Part shown: positions 44,119 through 54,187 of the stretch, piece by piece
Layout: each line of letters starts with the position of its first letter
How positions within the stretch are numbered: position 1 is the stretch's first letter
Origin: Geodermatophilus amargosae
GTDB taxonomy: Bacteria; Actinomycetota; Actinomycetes; Mycobacteriales; Geodermatophilaceae
Assembly (NCBI RefSeq): GCF_900116515.1
Contig: NZ_FPBA01000023.1
Location: 1-64,000, forward strand
Direction: 5' to 3'
Length of the DNA: 64,000 bases
The notes under the pieces: generated by a model
Seen by the model: the letters and a program-made list of their open reading frames with translations, nothing else
Databases searched by the model: none
What the model was told of the DNA's origin: nothing
Position numbers and translations under genes: made by a program

Positions 44119-45039
44119 TCACAATCCCGCCGCGGCCAGGACGTCCAGGTGGTAGGCCTGCACGGGCCCGGCGTGCACGAGCTCGAGGTCGTCGAGCGCC
44201 TGCGCCGAGGTGAACGCCGCGGCCCGCGCGTGGTGGTGCACCTGCAGCACGCGGTCGAGGACGTCGGCGGCGTGGAACGCCCGCGCCTCCGGGACCTCGG
44301 CACCCGGCCGCAGCGCCAGCACCTCGCGCACCCGGGCGGCCAGCGGACCCGGCAGCGCGGCGAGCTCGCGCTCTTCCAGCGTGGCCATCACCCGCTCCAG
44401 GGCGTCCCCGAGCAGCACCTCACCGGCGAACCCGGCATCGGGCAGCACGACGTTGTGCAGGTGGTGGGCCACGCCCAGCAGGAACGGCGCCACCGGGTCG
44501 GCGCTGACCACCGGCGCCACCAGGACGCCGTAGACGGCGACGGTGAGGCAGTGGTCGCCGTGGCTCTCCGGCGGCTCGACCACGATCCGCGGCTTGCCCG
44601 GGGCGGTCGCGCCGGCGCGCGGCTGGGCGTTGAGCGACCCGGCCAGCGCCGGCGCGGCGGCGGGGGAGGACAGCGGGCCCAGTGCCGCCCGCAGCCGCTC
44701 GCGCAGCCCCGCGTCGAGCGGGCCGGCCACCTCGTCGAAGCCGCGGCGCAGCACGTCGAGCGCCTCGCCGTCGGAGAGCCCGGCCGTGGTGAGCACGCCG
44801 GTGTCGATCCCGGCCAGCCGGGCGCGGGCCACCGCGGCGGCCGTCTCGGAGTACGCCACGGCGGCGACGTCCTCACCGGCGACCAGCCGCGTCCAGGTGC
44901 GGGCGAAGGACTGCTCGGCCAGCGACCCCGGCGCACCGGCCACGCGGACCCGCTTGGCGTCGCCGATCTCGGCGAGCAGCGGGCGCAGCTGGGCGAAGGG
45001 GTGCAGCGTCCCGACGGGGGAGGGGGCGAGCCCGGTCAC
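44119..45039 (-). CDS. HD-domain-like protein, degenerate
   Basis: A 306-aa mostly helical protein. A weak HD-type pattern is visible: HCLTVAVYG, then GVAHHLHNVVLPDAG, where HD reads HN, then HAADVLDRVLQVHHHARAA. HD enzymes hydrolyse phosphate esters or, in the iron form (as in myo-inositol oxygenase), oxidise inositol. I cannot confirm enough ligands for either. The GTG start overlaps the inositol synthase stop by 4 bp. It is a genuine gene; the family call is weak. Confidence 0.5.
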   Translation of the reverse strand: MTGLAPSPVGTLHPFAQLRPLLAEIGDAKRVRVAGAPGSLAEQSFARTWTRLVAGEDVAAVAYSETAAAVARARLAGIDTGVLTTAGLSDGEALDVLRRGFDEVAGPLDAGLRERLRAALGPLSSPAAAPALAGSLNAQPRAGATAPGKPRIVVEPPESHGDHCLTVAVYGVLVAPVVSADPVAPFLLGVAHHLHNVVLPDAGFAGEVLLGDALERVMATLEERELAALPGPLAARVREVLALRPGAEVPEARAFHAADVLDRVLQVHHHARAAAFTSAQALDDLELVHAGPVQAYHLDVLAAAGL

Positions 45040-46259
45040 CGGGAGGTGGCGCCGGCGGCCAGCCAGTCGAGCAGCGTCGTCTCCTGCTGGTGGAACGCGT
45101 GCTCGGGAACGCTGCCGTCAGCGGTCATCGGCGCCTTGAAGAACCAGCCCAGCTGCCGCTGGACGCCGCCCTCGCCGCGCTGCTGCGCGAGGTCGGTGAG
45201 GCGGGCCAGCTCGACGGCGAGCGGTGCGGCGAGGATCGAGTCGCGGCACTGGAAGTCGACCTTGATCTGCATGCGCTGGCCGAGGAAGCCGACCAGGTCG
45301 ATGGCGTCCCAGGCCTCCTTCTGGTCACCGCGCGGGCGGTAGTAGTCGATCCGGACGACGTGGTCCTCGACCGGGTAGCCGAGGATCGAGTCCAGGACGC
45401 TGCCCTTGGTCTGCAGCTTGCTGTTGAGCGAGTCGGGGTCATCGAGGGCCAGGCCGTCGCGGTTGCCCAGGATGTTGGTCGAGTACCAGCCCTCGACGGT
45501 GAGCGCGCGGGCGCGGAAGGCCGGCGCCAGCACCGTCTTCATCATCGTCTGGCCGGTCTTGCCGTCCTTGCCGGCGACCGGGACCCCGCGCTGCTCGGCG
45601 AAGGCCACCAGCGCCGGTACGTCGGCGGCCAGCGACGGCGTGAAGTTCACGTAGCCGACGCCCTCGGCGATCGCCGCGTAGGCGTAGACCATCGCCGGCG
45701 TGATCGCCCGGTCGTCGGCGTCGAGGGCCGCCTCGAAGGCCTCGATCGTCTGCAGGGCCGGCGCCGCCGGGTCGGGCCAGCGCTCGGTGGAGGCGAGGTT
45801 CACCAGCACCAGGCCGTCGAGGGACTCCTCCTCGCGGAAGCGCCGCAGGTCGGCGCGGACGGCGTCGACCTGCGCCCGGCGGGTCTCGGCGAGCACCACG
45901 TTGCCGCCGGTCACGTTCCGGCAGAAGTCGGCGTCGCCGGCCGCCGGCCAGGGCATCAGCGCCGACAGCGCCGGGCCGGCCTGCTCGAGCTGGCGGGAGT
46001 CGAGGACGGCGTGCTGCTCGGCGGCCTTGCGCAGGTCGGAGCCGTCGAGGTCCCAGCCGCGGACGACGAGGGAGTCGTAGCCGACCAGGCCCGTCGTCTC
46101 CTCGGCCGGCCCCCCGGCCACCTGCAGGCCGGCGAGCGGCAGACCGTCGGTGCCGGCCGCTCCGATCCGGACGAGCTCCAGGCCCGCGACCGCGGTCGTC
46201 GCGACCGCACCCCCGAGTCCGACCACAGCGACACCGACGCGACGGGACTCCTGGACCAC
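45036..46259 (-). CDS. ino1: inositol-3-phosphate synthase
   Basis: A 407-aa myo-inositol-1(3)-phosphate synthase. It converts glucose 6-phosphate to inositol phosphate using NAD. Hallmarks are GVAVVGLGGAVATT (NAD), AGKDGKTGQTMMKTVLAPAF, NILGNRDG, SLNSKLQTKGSVL and the QIKVDFQCRDSILAAPL catalytic segment. The GTG at 46259 has GGAGG five bases upstream. It is the first gene of the nine-gene operon and provides the inositol unit. Primary inositol synthesis for mycothiol and lipids is normally done by a separate ino1, so this may be a pathway-dedicated copy; that is inference. Confidence 0.9.
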   Translation of the reverse strand: MVQESRRVGVAVVGLGGAVATTAVAGLELVRIGAAGTDGLPLAGLQVAGGPAEETTGLVGYDSLVVRGWDLDGSDLRKAAEQHAVLDSRQLEQAGPALSALMPWPAAGDADFCRNVTGGNVVLAETRRAQVDAVRADLRRFREEESLDGLVLVNLASTERWPDPAAPALQTIEAFEAALDADDRAITPAMVYAYAAIAEGVGYVNFTPSLAADVPALVAFAEQRGVPVAGKDGKTGQTMMKTVLAPAFRARALTVEGWYSTNILGNRDGLALDDPDSLNSKLQTKGSVLDSILGYPVEDHVVRIDYYRPRGDQKEAWDAIDLVGFLGQRMQIKVDFQCRDSILAAPLAVELARLTDLAQQRGEGGVQRQLGWFFKAPMTADGSVPEHAFHQQETTLLDWLAAGATSR

Positions 46260-46277
46260 AACGACCTCCGCGAACCT

Positions 46278-46295
46278 GGGGGGCTCGCTCCCCCC
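46278..46295. promoter_or_regulatory. GC hairpin in the inositol synthase leader
   Basis: GGGGGG pairs with CCCCCC around CTCGCT, about 10 bases before the ino1 ribosome-binding site on the minus strand. It could modulate translation or be incidental. The surrounding divergent gap (46260-46432) should also contain both promoters. Confidence 0.35.
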
Positions 46296-46432
46296 ACCGC
46301 GTCCGAGCCTGGCACAGCGGTTGTGCACCCGCTGGGTGAGACCAAGATTCTGACGACCAACCCGGTCGCGCACCGCGCGTCTCTGGACGGGGCGGCCAGG
46401 ATGGAGGTCCGACCCGACCCGGAGGTGCTGCC

Positions 46433-47050
46433 GTGACCGTGCCGTACGCCGACCAGCCGGCCCCGATGGTCGTGCCCCGCTTCGCCGTCAGTCAGCGGAT
46501 CACCCTGATGGTGAACCGCTACGAGGTCTGGGAGGTGGCGCCCGACGGGAGCCAGCGCGCGATGCTGGCGCTGGCTCAGCAGAAGCGCCTGAAGCTCAAG
46601 GAGGAGGTGGTCTTCACCGCCGACGAGGGCCGCACCCGGCCGGTGTTCTCCTTCCGGGCCCGCCAGCGGCTCGACGTGCACGCCGAGCACGACGTGTACG
46701 ACGAGCAGGGCCGGGTCCTCGGCTCCTTCAGCAAGCGCTTCGGCGCGAGCCTGCTGCGCTCCACCTGGGACCTCTCGGTGCCGGGGCTGACCGCCGTGGG
46801 CCGCGAGCGCCGCCCGTTCATCGCCGTCCTGCGCCGGATCTGGCAGTTCATCCCCTGGATCGGCGACGTGTGGGTGCCCTTCGTCTTCCACTTCGACTTC
46901 ACCGACACCGCGACGGGACAGCCGGTGCTCGTCGTCGAGCGGCGCAAGTCGGTCCGCGACCGCTACGACGTCTCCGTCCCCGATGCCCGGCTGGACTTCC
47001 GCGTCGCCGCGTCGATGGCCGTCGCGCTCGACGCCCTCCAGTCGCGGTGA
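46433..47050 (+). CDS. LURP-one-related family protein
   Basis: A 205-aa protein with the tubby-like beta-barrel fold of LURP-one/scramblase-related proteins (LALAQQKRLKLKEEVVFTADEG, FSFRARQRLDVHAEHDVYDEQG). GGAGG precedes the GTG at 46433. It overlaps the GH16-like gene by 4 bp, forming a two-gene operon divergent from the inositol cluster. Function in bacteria is unknown; membrane or lipid binding is a guess from the fold. Confidence 0.8.
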   Translation: MTVPYADQPAPMVVPRFAVSQRITLMVNRYEVWEVAPDGSQRAMLALAQQKRLKLKEEVVFTADEGRTRPVFSFRARQRLDVHAEHDVYDEQGRVLGSFSKRFGASLLRSTWDLSVPGLTAVGRERRPFIAVLRRIWQFIPWIGDVWVPFVFHFDFTDTATGQPVLVVERRKSVRDRYDVSVPDARLDFRVAASMAVALDALQSR

Positions 47051-47802
47051 CCGGGTTCTCCGACGACTTCGCAGGCACCGACCTCGACCGCGACGTCTGG
47101 GTCCCGCACTACCTGCCGCACTGGAGCTCCCGCGCGGCGACGGCGGCCTGCTACGAGGTCCGCGACTCCTGCCTGCGGCTGTACCTGCCCAACGAGATGC
47201 CGCTGTGGTGCCCCGACGACCACCCGCCGCTGCGGGTCTCGGGCATCCAGTCCGGCGTCTTCTCCGGACCGGTCGGCAGCACGGTCGGTCAGCAGCCGGT
47301 GCGCCCCGGCGCCGTCGTCCGCGAGGAGCAGCCCCTGCACCGGGGATGGACACCGCGGTACGGGCGGCTGGAGATGCGCGCCCGCGCGACCGTGACGCCG
47401 CGGTCGATGGTCGCCTGGTGGCTGGTCGGTCTCGAGGACTCCCCGGAGCGCTGCGGCGAGCTGTGCGTCATGGAGGTCTTCGGCGACGCCGTGGACCCGG
47501 CGGACGGCGCCGCCGTGGGCATGGGCGTGCACCCGTTCCGCGACCCGCGGCTGGTCGACGACTTCGCCGCGCCCCGCCCCGGCATCGACGTCTCCCGGTG
47601 GCACACCTATGCCGTCGACTGGCGGCCGGACGGCGCCGCGTTCTCCGTGGACGGCGAGGTGGTGCGCGAGGTGGCGGTGACCCCCGACTACCCGATGCAG
47701 TCGATGGTCGCCGTCTTCGACTTCCCGGAGAAGGCAGTGCCGGGGGAGCCCTACGTCGTCCCGGAGCTCGTCGTCGACCGGTTCCGCGGCGAATCCGGGT
47801 GA
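47047..47802 (+). CDS. GH16/concanavalin-like protein with altered catalytic motif
   Basis: A 251-aa beta-jelly-roll protein of the GH16 glucanase type (DDFAGTDLDRDVW at the start, WHTYAVDWRPDGAAFSVDG near the end). The GH16 catalytic ExDxxE reads GELCVMEVFGDA: both Glu are kept but the middle Asp is Cys. There is no signal peptide, so a secreted glucanase is unlikely. Its GTG overlaps the LURP-one stop. It may bind sugar rather than cleave it. Confidence 0.72.
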   Translation: MTGFSDDFAGTDLDRDVWVPHYLPHWSSRAATAACYEVRDSCLRLYLPNEMPLWCPDDHPPLRVSGIQSGVFSGPVGSTVGQQPVRPGAVVREEQPLHRGWTPRYGRLEMRARATVTPRSMVAWWLVGLEDSPERCGELCVMEVFGDAVDPADGAAVGMGVHPFRDPRLVDDFAAPRPGIDVSRWHTYAVDWRPDGAAFSVDGEVVREVAVTPDYPMQSMVAVFDFPEKAVPGEPYVVPELVVDRFRGESG

Positions 47803-47838
47803 CCGGGGAGGTCCGCCGCCGCTAGAGGGGCTGCGCAC

Positions 47839-48174
47839 CTCATCGAGGTCACCGTCAGCGCGCCGCAGCCGTACACGCCGTCGGAGAGCGCCTACATCGA
47901 CGGGCCCACGCCCGCGGCCTTCGACGTCACCGTCGTCAACGGCACCGGCGAGGACTACGACCCGATCGAGCTGTTCCTCGCACTGCAGAGCGGCACGACC
48001 GAGGAGGCGCAGGTGTTCGACACCGCCGACGGCCTCGACGGCACGCCGTACCAGACCCTGCTGGCCGGCCGCTCGGTCGCCTTCACGGTCGGCTTCGGTG
48101 CCACCGACCCGGCCGACCTGGTCGTGGAGGTCACGCCCGGCTTCGACTACGAGCCGGTCGTCTACACCAGCTGA
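47839..48174 (+). pseudogene. N-terminally truncated DUF4352-like domain
   Basis: The frame following the GH16-like stop encodes about 110 residues with no ATG, GTG or TTG start. IEVTVSAPQPYTPSESAY, VTVVNGTGEDYDP, LQSGTTEEAQVFD and LLAGRSVAFTVGFGATDPAD resemble the immunoglobulin-like DUF4352 domain of exported lipoproteins, whose signal peptide and N-terminus would be missing. It is in frame with the GH16-like gene past its TGA. A remnant is the simplest reading; stop-codon readthrough is a remote alternative. Confidence 0.55.
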
Positions 48175-48176
48175 GC

Positions 48177-48788
48177 TCAGGCCGGCAGTGGGAACACCAG
48201 CAGCGAGCTCGACGCCGTCGCCACGACCCGGCCGGCCCCGTCGAGCACCTGCCCCTCGGCGAAGGCCACCCGGCGGCCGGGCTTGACCACCGTGCCGACG
48301 GCGGTCAGCCGCCCGCTGTCCCGGGTGACCGGCCGCAGGTAGGTCACCTTGAGCTCGATCGACGTGTAGCCGACCCCCTGCGGCAGCGTGGAGTGCACCG
48401 CGCAGCCGGCGACGGTGTCGAGCAGTGTGCACACCAGCCCGCCGTGGACCACGCCGATCGGGTTGTAGACCGACTCGTCGACGGTGCACCCGAACTCGAC
48501 CCGGCCCTCCTCCACGGCGACGACGTCCATCTGCACCAGCGCCGCGATCGGGGCCGGTGGCAGCACGCCGTCGCGGATGGCCTCCAGCGTCTCGAGCCCC
48601 GAGCGTTCCCGGCCGCCGGCCGCGGTGACCATCGGGTCGTACCAGGTGACGGTGCGCGAGCGTGGCTCGCCCCAGGTGTCCTGGGTGTCGGTCACGGCGT
48701 CGGTCAGGGGGTCGGTCACGGGGTCGGTCACGGGGTCGGTCACGGGGTCGGTCACGGGGTCGGTCACGGGGTCGGTCTCAGTGCTCAT
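48177..48788 (-). CDS. PaaI-family hotdog thioesterase with TDPV repeat N-terminus
   Basis: A 203-aa protein. After a 35-residue run of TDPV repeats comes a hotdog-fold acyl-CoA thioesterase (VVHGGLVCTLLDTVAGCAVHS and GVGYTSIELKVTYLRPV). PaaI enzymes hydrolyse hydroxyphenylacetyl-CoA and related thioesters, but specificity cannot be assigned here. The ATG at 48788 follows GGAGGAG. It overlaps the upstream HxlR gene by 11 bp, so the pair is co-transcribed. Confidence 0.82.
   Translation of the reverse strand: MSTETDPVTDPVTDPVTDPVTDPVTDPLTDAVTDTQDTWGEPRSRTVTWYDPMVTAAGGRERSGLETLEAIRDGVLPPAPIAALVQMDVVAVEEGRVEFGCTVDESVYNPIGVVHGGLVCTLLDTVAGCAVHSTLPQGVGYTSIELKVTYLRPVTRDSGRLTAVGTVVKPGRRVAFAEGQVLDGAGRVVATASSSLLVFPLPA
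48687..48776 (-). repeat. 12-bp tandem repeat encoding TDPV
   Basis: Five exact and several diverged 12-bp units (GTCGGTCACGGG as read on the plus strand) encode TDPV repeats at the thioesterase N-terminus. Length variation between strains would be expected. Confidence 0.85.
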
Positions 48789-49284
48789 GCCGCTCCTCCG
48801 CGGGCAGCCCGGACAGCGCCCGACCGGCGGGGGTGAGCACCCGCTCGACCCGCGAGGAGTTGACCGGCTCCCCGCAGGTCCGGCACACCCACTCGGCGTC
48901 GACGGTGTGCTCCTCGGAGTCCCCCGGCGCGTGCGTGAGCCGCACCGGCGGTTCCTCGGCGGCCCAGCGGTCACCCCACTGCAGCAGCGCCTGCAGCACC
49001 GGCAGCAGGTCCCGGCCCGACGGGGTGAGGTGGTAGCCCGAGCGGGGCGGGGAGTCGCTGTACTGCCGGCGCTCCAGGACCCCGGCGGTGACCAGCGCGT
49101 TGAGCCGCGCGGTCAGCCGGTCGCGGGGCGCTCCGGTGCCGCGGGCGATGTCGCTGAAGCGGTGGTTGCCCAGCGAGACCTCCCGGACCACCAGCAGCGA
49201 CCAGCGCTCGCCCACCAGTTCCAGGGCGGCGGCGATGGTGCACGGGCGGCCGGGCAGGCCGGCGAGGTCGTAGAGCGCGGTCAC
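48778..49284 (-). CDS. HxlR-family transcriptional regulator
   Basis: A 168-aa winged-helix regulator (CTIAAALELVGERWSLLVVREV is the HxlR entry; FSDIARGTGAPRDRLTARLNAL is the HTH). The C-terminal part contains a WVCRTCGEPV zinc-knuckle-like CxxC. HxlR proteins often sense electrophiles through Cys. GTG 49284 gives a good N-terminus; GTG 49299 or TTG 49305 are alternatives. It is divergent from the thiolase, with an inverted repeat between them. Confidence 0.85.
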   Translation of the reverse strand: MTALYDLAGLPGRPCTIAAALELVGERWSLLVVREVSLGNHRFSDIARGTGAPRDRLTARLNALVTAGVLERRQYSDSPPRSGYHLTPSGRDLLPVLQALLQWGDRWAAEEPPVRLTHAPGDSEEHTVDAEWVCRTCGEPVNSSRVERVLTPAGRALSGLPAEERHEH

Positions 49285-49326
49285 ACAGTGAGTTTGCACG
49301 TCCAACCGACACCGCGCTACCGTCGT

Positions 49327-49351
49327 CCTCGGTTCGACATCCCAACCGAGG
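49327..49351. promoter_or_regulatory. 8-bp inverted repeat, candidate HxlR operator
   Basis: CCTCGGTT (49327-49334) and AACCGAGG (49344-49351) are perfect inverted arms separated by nine bases. They lie in the divergent gap between the HxlR gene and the thiolase and the right arm abuts the thiolase ribosome-binding site. Binding by the HxlR protein is inference. Confidence 0.55.
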
Positions 49352-49361
49352 AGGCAGGGTC

Positions 49362-50558
49362 ATGCGTGACGCCGTCGTCGTGGAGGCCGTCCGGACGCCG
49401 GTCGGCAAGGGCAAGCCGGGCGGCTCGCTGTCCGGGGTGCACCCGGTCGACCTGCTCGCGGCCACGCTGGAGGCGCTCGTCGAGCGGGCGGGGATCGACC
49501 CGGCCCTCGTCGACGACGTCGTCGCCGGCTGTGTGAGCCAGAGCAGTGAGCAGGCGGCCAACGTCGCCCGCACCGCGGCGCTCGCGGCCGGGTTCCCGGA
49601 GTCGGTGCCCGGGACGACCGTCGACCGGCAGTGCGGCAGCAGCCAGCAGGCGCTGTCGTTCGCCGCGCAGGCCGTCGTCTCCGGCGCCCAGGACCTGGTG
49701 GTCGCCGCCGGCGTGGAGTCGATGAGCCGGGTTCCCATGGGCTCGAGCGTGCGCGGCGCGGACCCGGGAGGGGAGCGGTTCGCCGCCCGTTACCCCGACG
49801 GCATGGTCGGCCAGGGCGTCAGCGCCGAGCTCATCGCCGCCCGCTGGGACCTCTCCCGCGTCCGGCTCGACGAGTACGCCGCCCTCAGCCACCAGCGGGC
49901 CGCCAGCGCCTGGGCCGACGGGCGCTTCGACCGGCAGGTGGTCCCGGTCAAGGCGCGGCAGGCCGACGGCTCGGTGGCGCTCGTGACCACCGACGAGTCG
50001 GTGCGCCCCGGCACCGACGTCGACGTGCTGTCCCGGCTGCGCCCCGCCTTCGCCGATGACGCGATCGCCACCCGGTTCCCGGAGATCGACTGGCGGGTGA
50101 CCCCGGGCAACAGCAGCCCGCTCAACGACGGCGCCGCTGCCCTGCTGGTCACCACCAGCGACAAGGCCCGCGAGCTCGGGCTCACCCCGCGGGCGCGCAT
50201 CCACACGACGACGGTGATCGGCGACGACCCGTTGCTGAAGCTCACCGCCGTCATCCCGGCGACCGCCCGCGTGCTGCAGCGGGCCGGCCTGACCCTCGAC
50301 GAGGTCGACCTGTTCGAGGTCAACGAGGCGTTCGCCTCCGTGGTCCTCGCCTGGCAGGCCGAGACCGGGGTGTCCACGGACCGGCTCAACGTGCACGGCG
50401 GCGGGATCTCCATCGGCCACCCGCTGGGCGCCAGCGGCGCCCGCATCGCCACCACGCTGGTCGACGCGATGCACGACCGCGGTGCCCGCTACGCGCTGCA
50501 GACGATGTGCGAGGCCGGTGGCCTGGCCAACGCGACCGTGTTCGAGCGCCTGGACTGA
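49362..50558 (+). CDS. acetyl-CoA acetyltransferase (thiolase)
   Basis: A 398-aa thiolase II/FadA-like enzyme. The acyl-carrying Cys is in VDRQCGSSQQA, the His in GISIGHPLGASGAR, and the second Cys in QTMCEAGGLANATVF. It condenses or cleaves beta-ketoacyl-CoA. GAGGAGG precedes the ATG. With the thioesterase and HxlR regulator it forms a small fatty- or aryl-acyl-CoA module; direction and chain length are unknown. Confidence 0.9.
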   Translation: MRDAVVVEAVRTPVGKGKPGGSLSGVHPVDLLAATLEALVERAGIDPALVDDVVAGCVSQSSEQAANVARTAALAAGFPESVPGTTVDRQCGSSQQALSFAAQAVVSGAQDLVVAAGVESMSRVPMGSSVRGADPGGERFAARYPDGMVGQGVSAELIAARWDLSRVRLDEYAALSHQRAASAWADGRFDRQVVPVKARQADGSVALVTTDESVRPGTDVDVLSRLRPAFADDAIATRFPEIDWRVTPGNSSPLNDGAAALLVTTSDKARELGLTPRARIHTTTVIGDDPLLKLTAVIPATARVLQRAGLTLDEVDLFEVNEAFASVVLAWQAETGVSTDRLNVHGGGISIGHPLGASGARIATTLVDAMHDRGARYALQTMCEAGGLANATVFERLD

Positions 50559-50559
50559 C

Positions 50560-50622
50560 GAGGTATAGGAAGCTCTCCGCACGTATCGGCGGGCGATACG
50601 TGCGGAGAGCTTCCTATACCTC
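50560..50622. terminator. perfect 29-bp hairpin after the thiolase
   Basis: Arms 50560-50588 and 50594-50622 are exact complements (outer part GAGGTATAGGAAGCTCTCC) around GCGGG. The stem is unusually long and lower in GC than the flanks. It begins 2 bp after the thiolase stop and lies between convergent transcripts (thiolase and sdhB). Confidence 0.9.
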
Positions 50623-50673
50623 CCGCGGGAACGACGACGGGCGGGGACCCCCGGAGGGGCCCCCGCCCGGTGA

Positions 50674-50727
50674 GGACCCCGGCCCACTCACCCCTCGCAC
50701 GCTCGGGGCGAGCCTCTGGCCGGGGCC
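50674..50727. repeat. 54-bp repeat element, copy A
   Basis: This block matches 62798-62851 over its full 54 bp; the central 21 bases (ACCCCTCGCACGCTCGGGG and following CG) are identical. The ends (GGACCCCG ... CGGGGCC) are partly complementary. It abuts the 3' end of sdhB. It looks like a small REP-type mobile element. Confidence 0.75.
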
Positions 50728-50729
50728 GA

Positions 50730-51503
50730 TCAGCTCTTCGGCCGGGCACCGGCGCGCAGGGCGCCGAGGAGGTCGTGGTTGAGCCGCGAGATGTTCTCCA
50801 TCGAGATGCCCTTCGGGCAGCTGACGGAGCACTCACCGATGTTGGTGCAGCCGCCGAAGCCCTCGAGGTCCTGCTGGTGGATCATGTTGATCACGCGGTC
50901 GTTGCGCTCGGGCTGGCCCTGCGGCAGGAGCCCCAGGTGCACGACCTTCGAGGACGTGAACAGCATCGACGACGCGTTCGGGCAGGCCGCCACGCAGGCG
51001 CCGCAGCCGATGCAGGTGGCGGCGTCGAACGCGGCGTCGGAGTCCTTCTTGGCCACCAGGATCGAGTGCGCCTCGGGGGCGGTGCCGGTCGGGGCGCTGA
51101 TGTAGCCGCCCGACTGGATGATCCGGTCGAGGGCCGACCGGTCGACGGCGAGGTCCTTGATCAGCGGGAACGCGGTCGCCCGCCACGGCTCGACGTCGAT
51201 CGTGTCGCCGTCCTTGAACGACCGCATGTGCAGCTGGCAGGTCGCCGTCTGCGGGTGGCCGTCGAAGAGCCCGTTGCCGTGCGCGCGGCCGTTGATCATG
51301 ACGCCGCACGACCCGCAGATGCCCTCACGGCAGTCGTGGTCGAAGGAGACCGGGTCCTCGCCGTTCATGATGAGTTGTTCGTTGAGCACGTCGAGCATCT
51401 CGAGGAACGACATGTCCGGGGAGACGTCGGCGACCTGGTAGGTCACCATCTGCCCCTTCTCTGCCGCGCTCCGCTGACGCCAGACACGCAGCTTGAGGTT
51501 CAT
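50730..51503 (-). CDS. sdhB: succinate dehydrogenase iron-sulfur subunit
   Basis: A 257-aa subunit. The [2Fe-2S] ligands are in [18 protein letters not shown] and TATCQLHMR. The [4Fe-4S] and [3Fe-4S] sites are in [15 protein letters not shown] and [17 protein letters not shown]. It transfers electrons from the flavin of SdhA to the membrane subunit at the cytoplasmic face. It starts one base after the sdhA stop. Confidence 0.95.
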   Translation of the reverse strand: MNLKLRVWRQRSAAEKGQMVTYQVADVSPDMSFLEMLDVLNEQLIMNGEDPVSFDHDCREGICGSCGVMINGRAHGNGLFDGHPQTATCQLHMRSFKDGDTIDVEPWRATAFPLIKDLAVDRSALDRIIQSGGYISAPTGTAPEAHSILVAKKDSDAAFDAATCIGCGACVAACPNASSMLFTSSKVVHLGLLPQGQPERNDRVINMIHQQDLEGFGGCTNIGECSVSCPKGISMENISRLNHDLLGALRAGARPKS

Positions 51504-53450
<1,947 letters not shown>

Positions 53451-53461
53451 GACGAGTGCTC

Positions 53462-54187
53462 CTACTCGATGATGCCGACGAGGACGCTCAGCGGCGGGAT
53501 CAGGAAGCCCGCCGTGAGCACCACGGCGAACACCGTGGCGAAGGCGTTGACCGTGCGCTCACGGGTCCGGTTGCTCTGACCCAGGGTCTGGGTCGCGCTC
53601 CAGATGCCGTGCCGCAGGTGGAACCCGAGGGCGAGCAGGGCGATGACGTAGACGGCCGTGACGATCGGGTTCAAGAAGCCGGCGATGGCCCGGTCGTAGG
53701 GGGTCGAGCCCGGCCCCTCGGGGTTCGCCACACCGAGCGTGAGGTCGAGGATGTGGTAGACGATGAACAGCGCCAGGATCACGCCGCCCCAGCGCATGGT
53801 GCGCGAGGCGTAGCTCTGGGCCACGGCCTTGCGGGCCACGTACTGGGTGGGACGGGCGCGCTTGGCCTGCTTCCACAGCGAGACCGCGGCCCACGCGTGC
53901 GCCACCACGGCCACGAGCAGGACGATGCGGATGACCCACAGCACCGTCTGGCCCGGGACGGCCGGCTCGCCGATCCGGCGGATCCACTCCGAGTAGCCGT
54001 TGAACGTCTCCGCGCCGGCGAAGAGCTTCAGGTTCCCCACCATGTGCGCGATCAAGTACAGGACCAGGATGATCCCGCTGACCGCCATCACGGCCTTCTT
54101 CGCGACCGAGCTGGTCTTCGCGACCTTCGGGGTCCTGCGCTGGCCCGAGTTCGTCACCGTCACCACGCCACCAAAGTTAGGCTCCAT
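53462..54187 (-). CDS. sdhC: succinate dehydrogenase cytochrome b subunit
   Basis: A 241-aa membrane anchor with five transmembrane helices, the fused form replacing separate SdhC and SdhD. Heme-ligand histidines fit [38 protein letters not shown] and [12 protein letters not shown]. It is first in the sdhCAB operon. Either the ATG at 54187 or a GTG about ten codons downstream could be the start. Confidence 0.93.
   Translation of the reverse strand: MEPNFGGVVTVTNSGQRRTPKVAKTSSVAKKAVMAVSGIILVLYLIAHMVGNLKLFAGAETFNGYSEWIRRIGEPAVPGQTVLWVIRIVLLVAVVAHAWAAVSLWKQAKRARPTQYVARKAVAQSYASRTMRWGGVILALFIVYHILDLTLGVANPEGPGSTPYDRAIAGFLNPIVTAVYVIALLALGFHLRHGIWSATQTLGQSNRTRERTVNAFATVFAVVLTAGFLIPPLSVLVGIIE

Noticed and set aside
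36845..46259. A RiPP precursor peptide near the YcaO gene
   Set aside because: All junctions overlap or are shorter than 52 bp; no short ORF with a leader/core look was found.
46276..46300. Riboswitch upstream of inositol synthase
   Set aside because: Only a 6-bp GC hairpin is visible; no known aptamer features.
48687..48776. Possible CRISPR or iteron-like repeats
   Set aside because: 12-bp coding repeats in frame with a thioesterase; no spacers or origin features.
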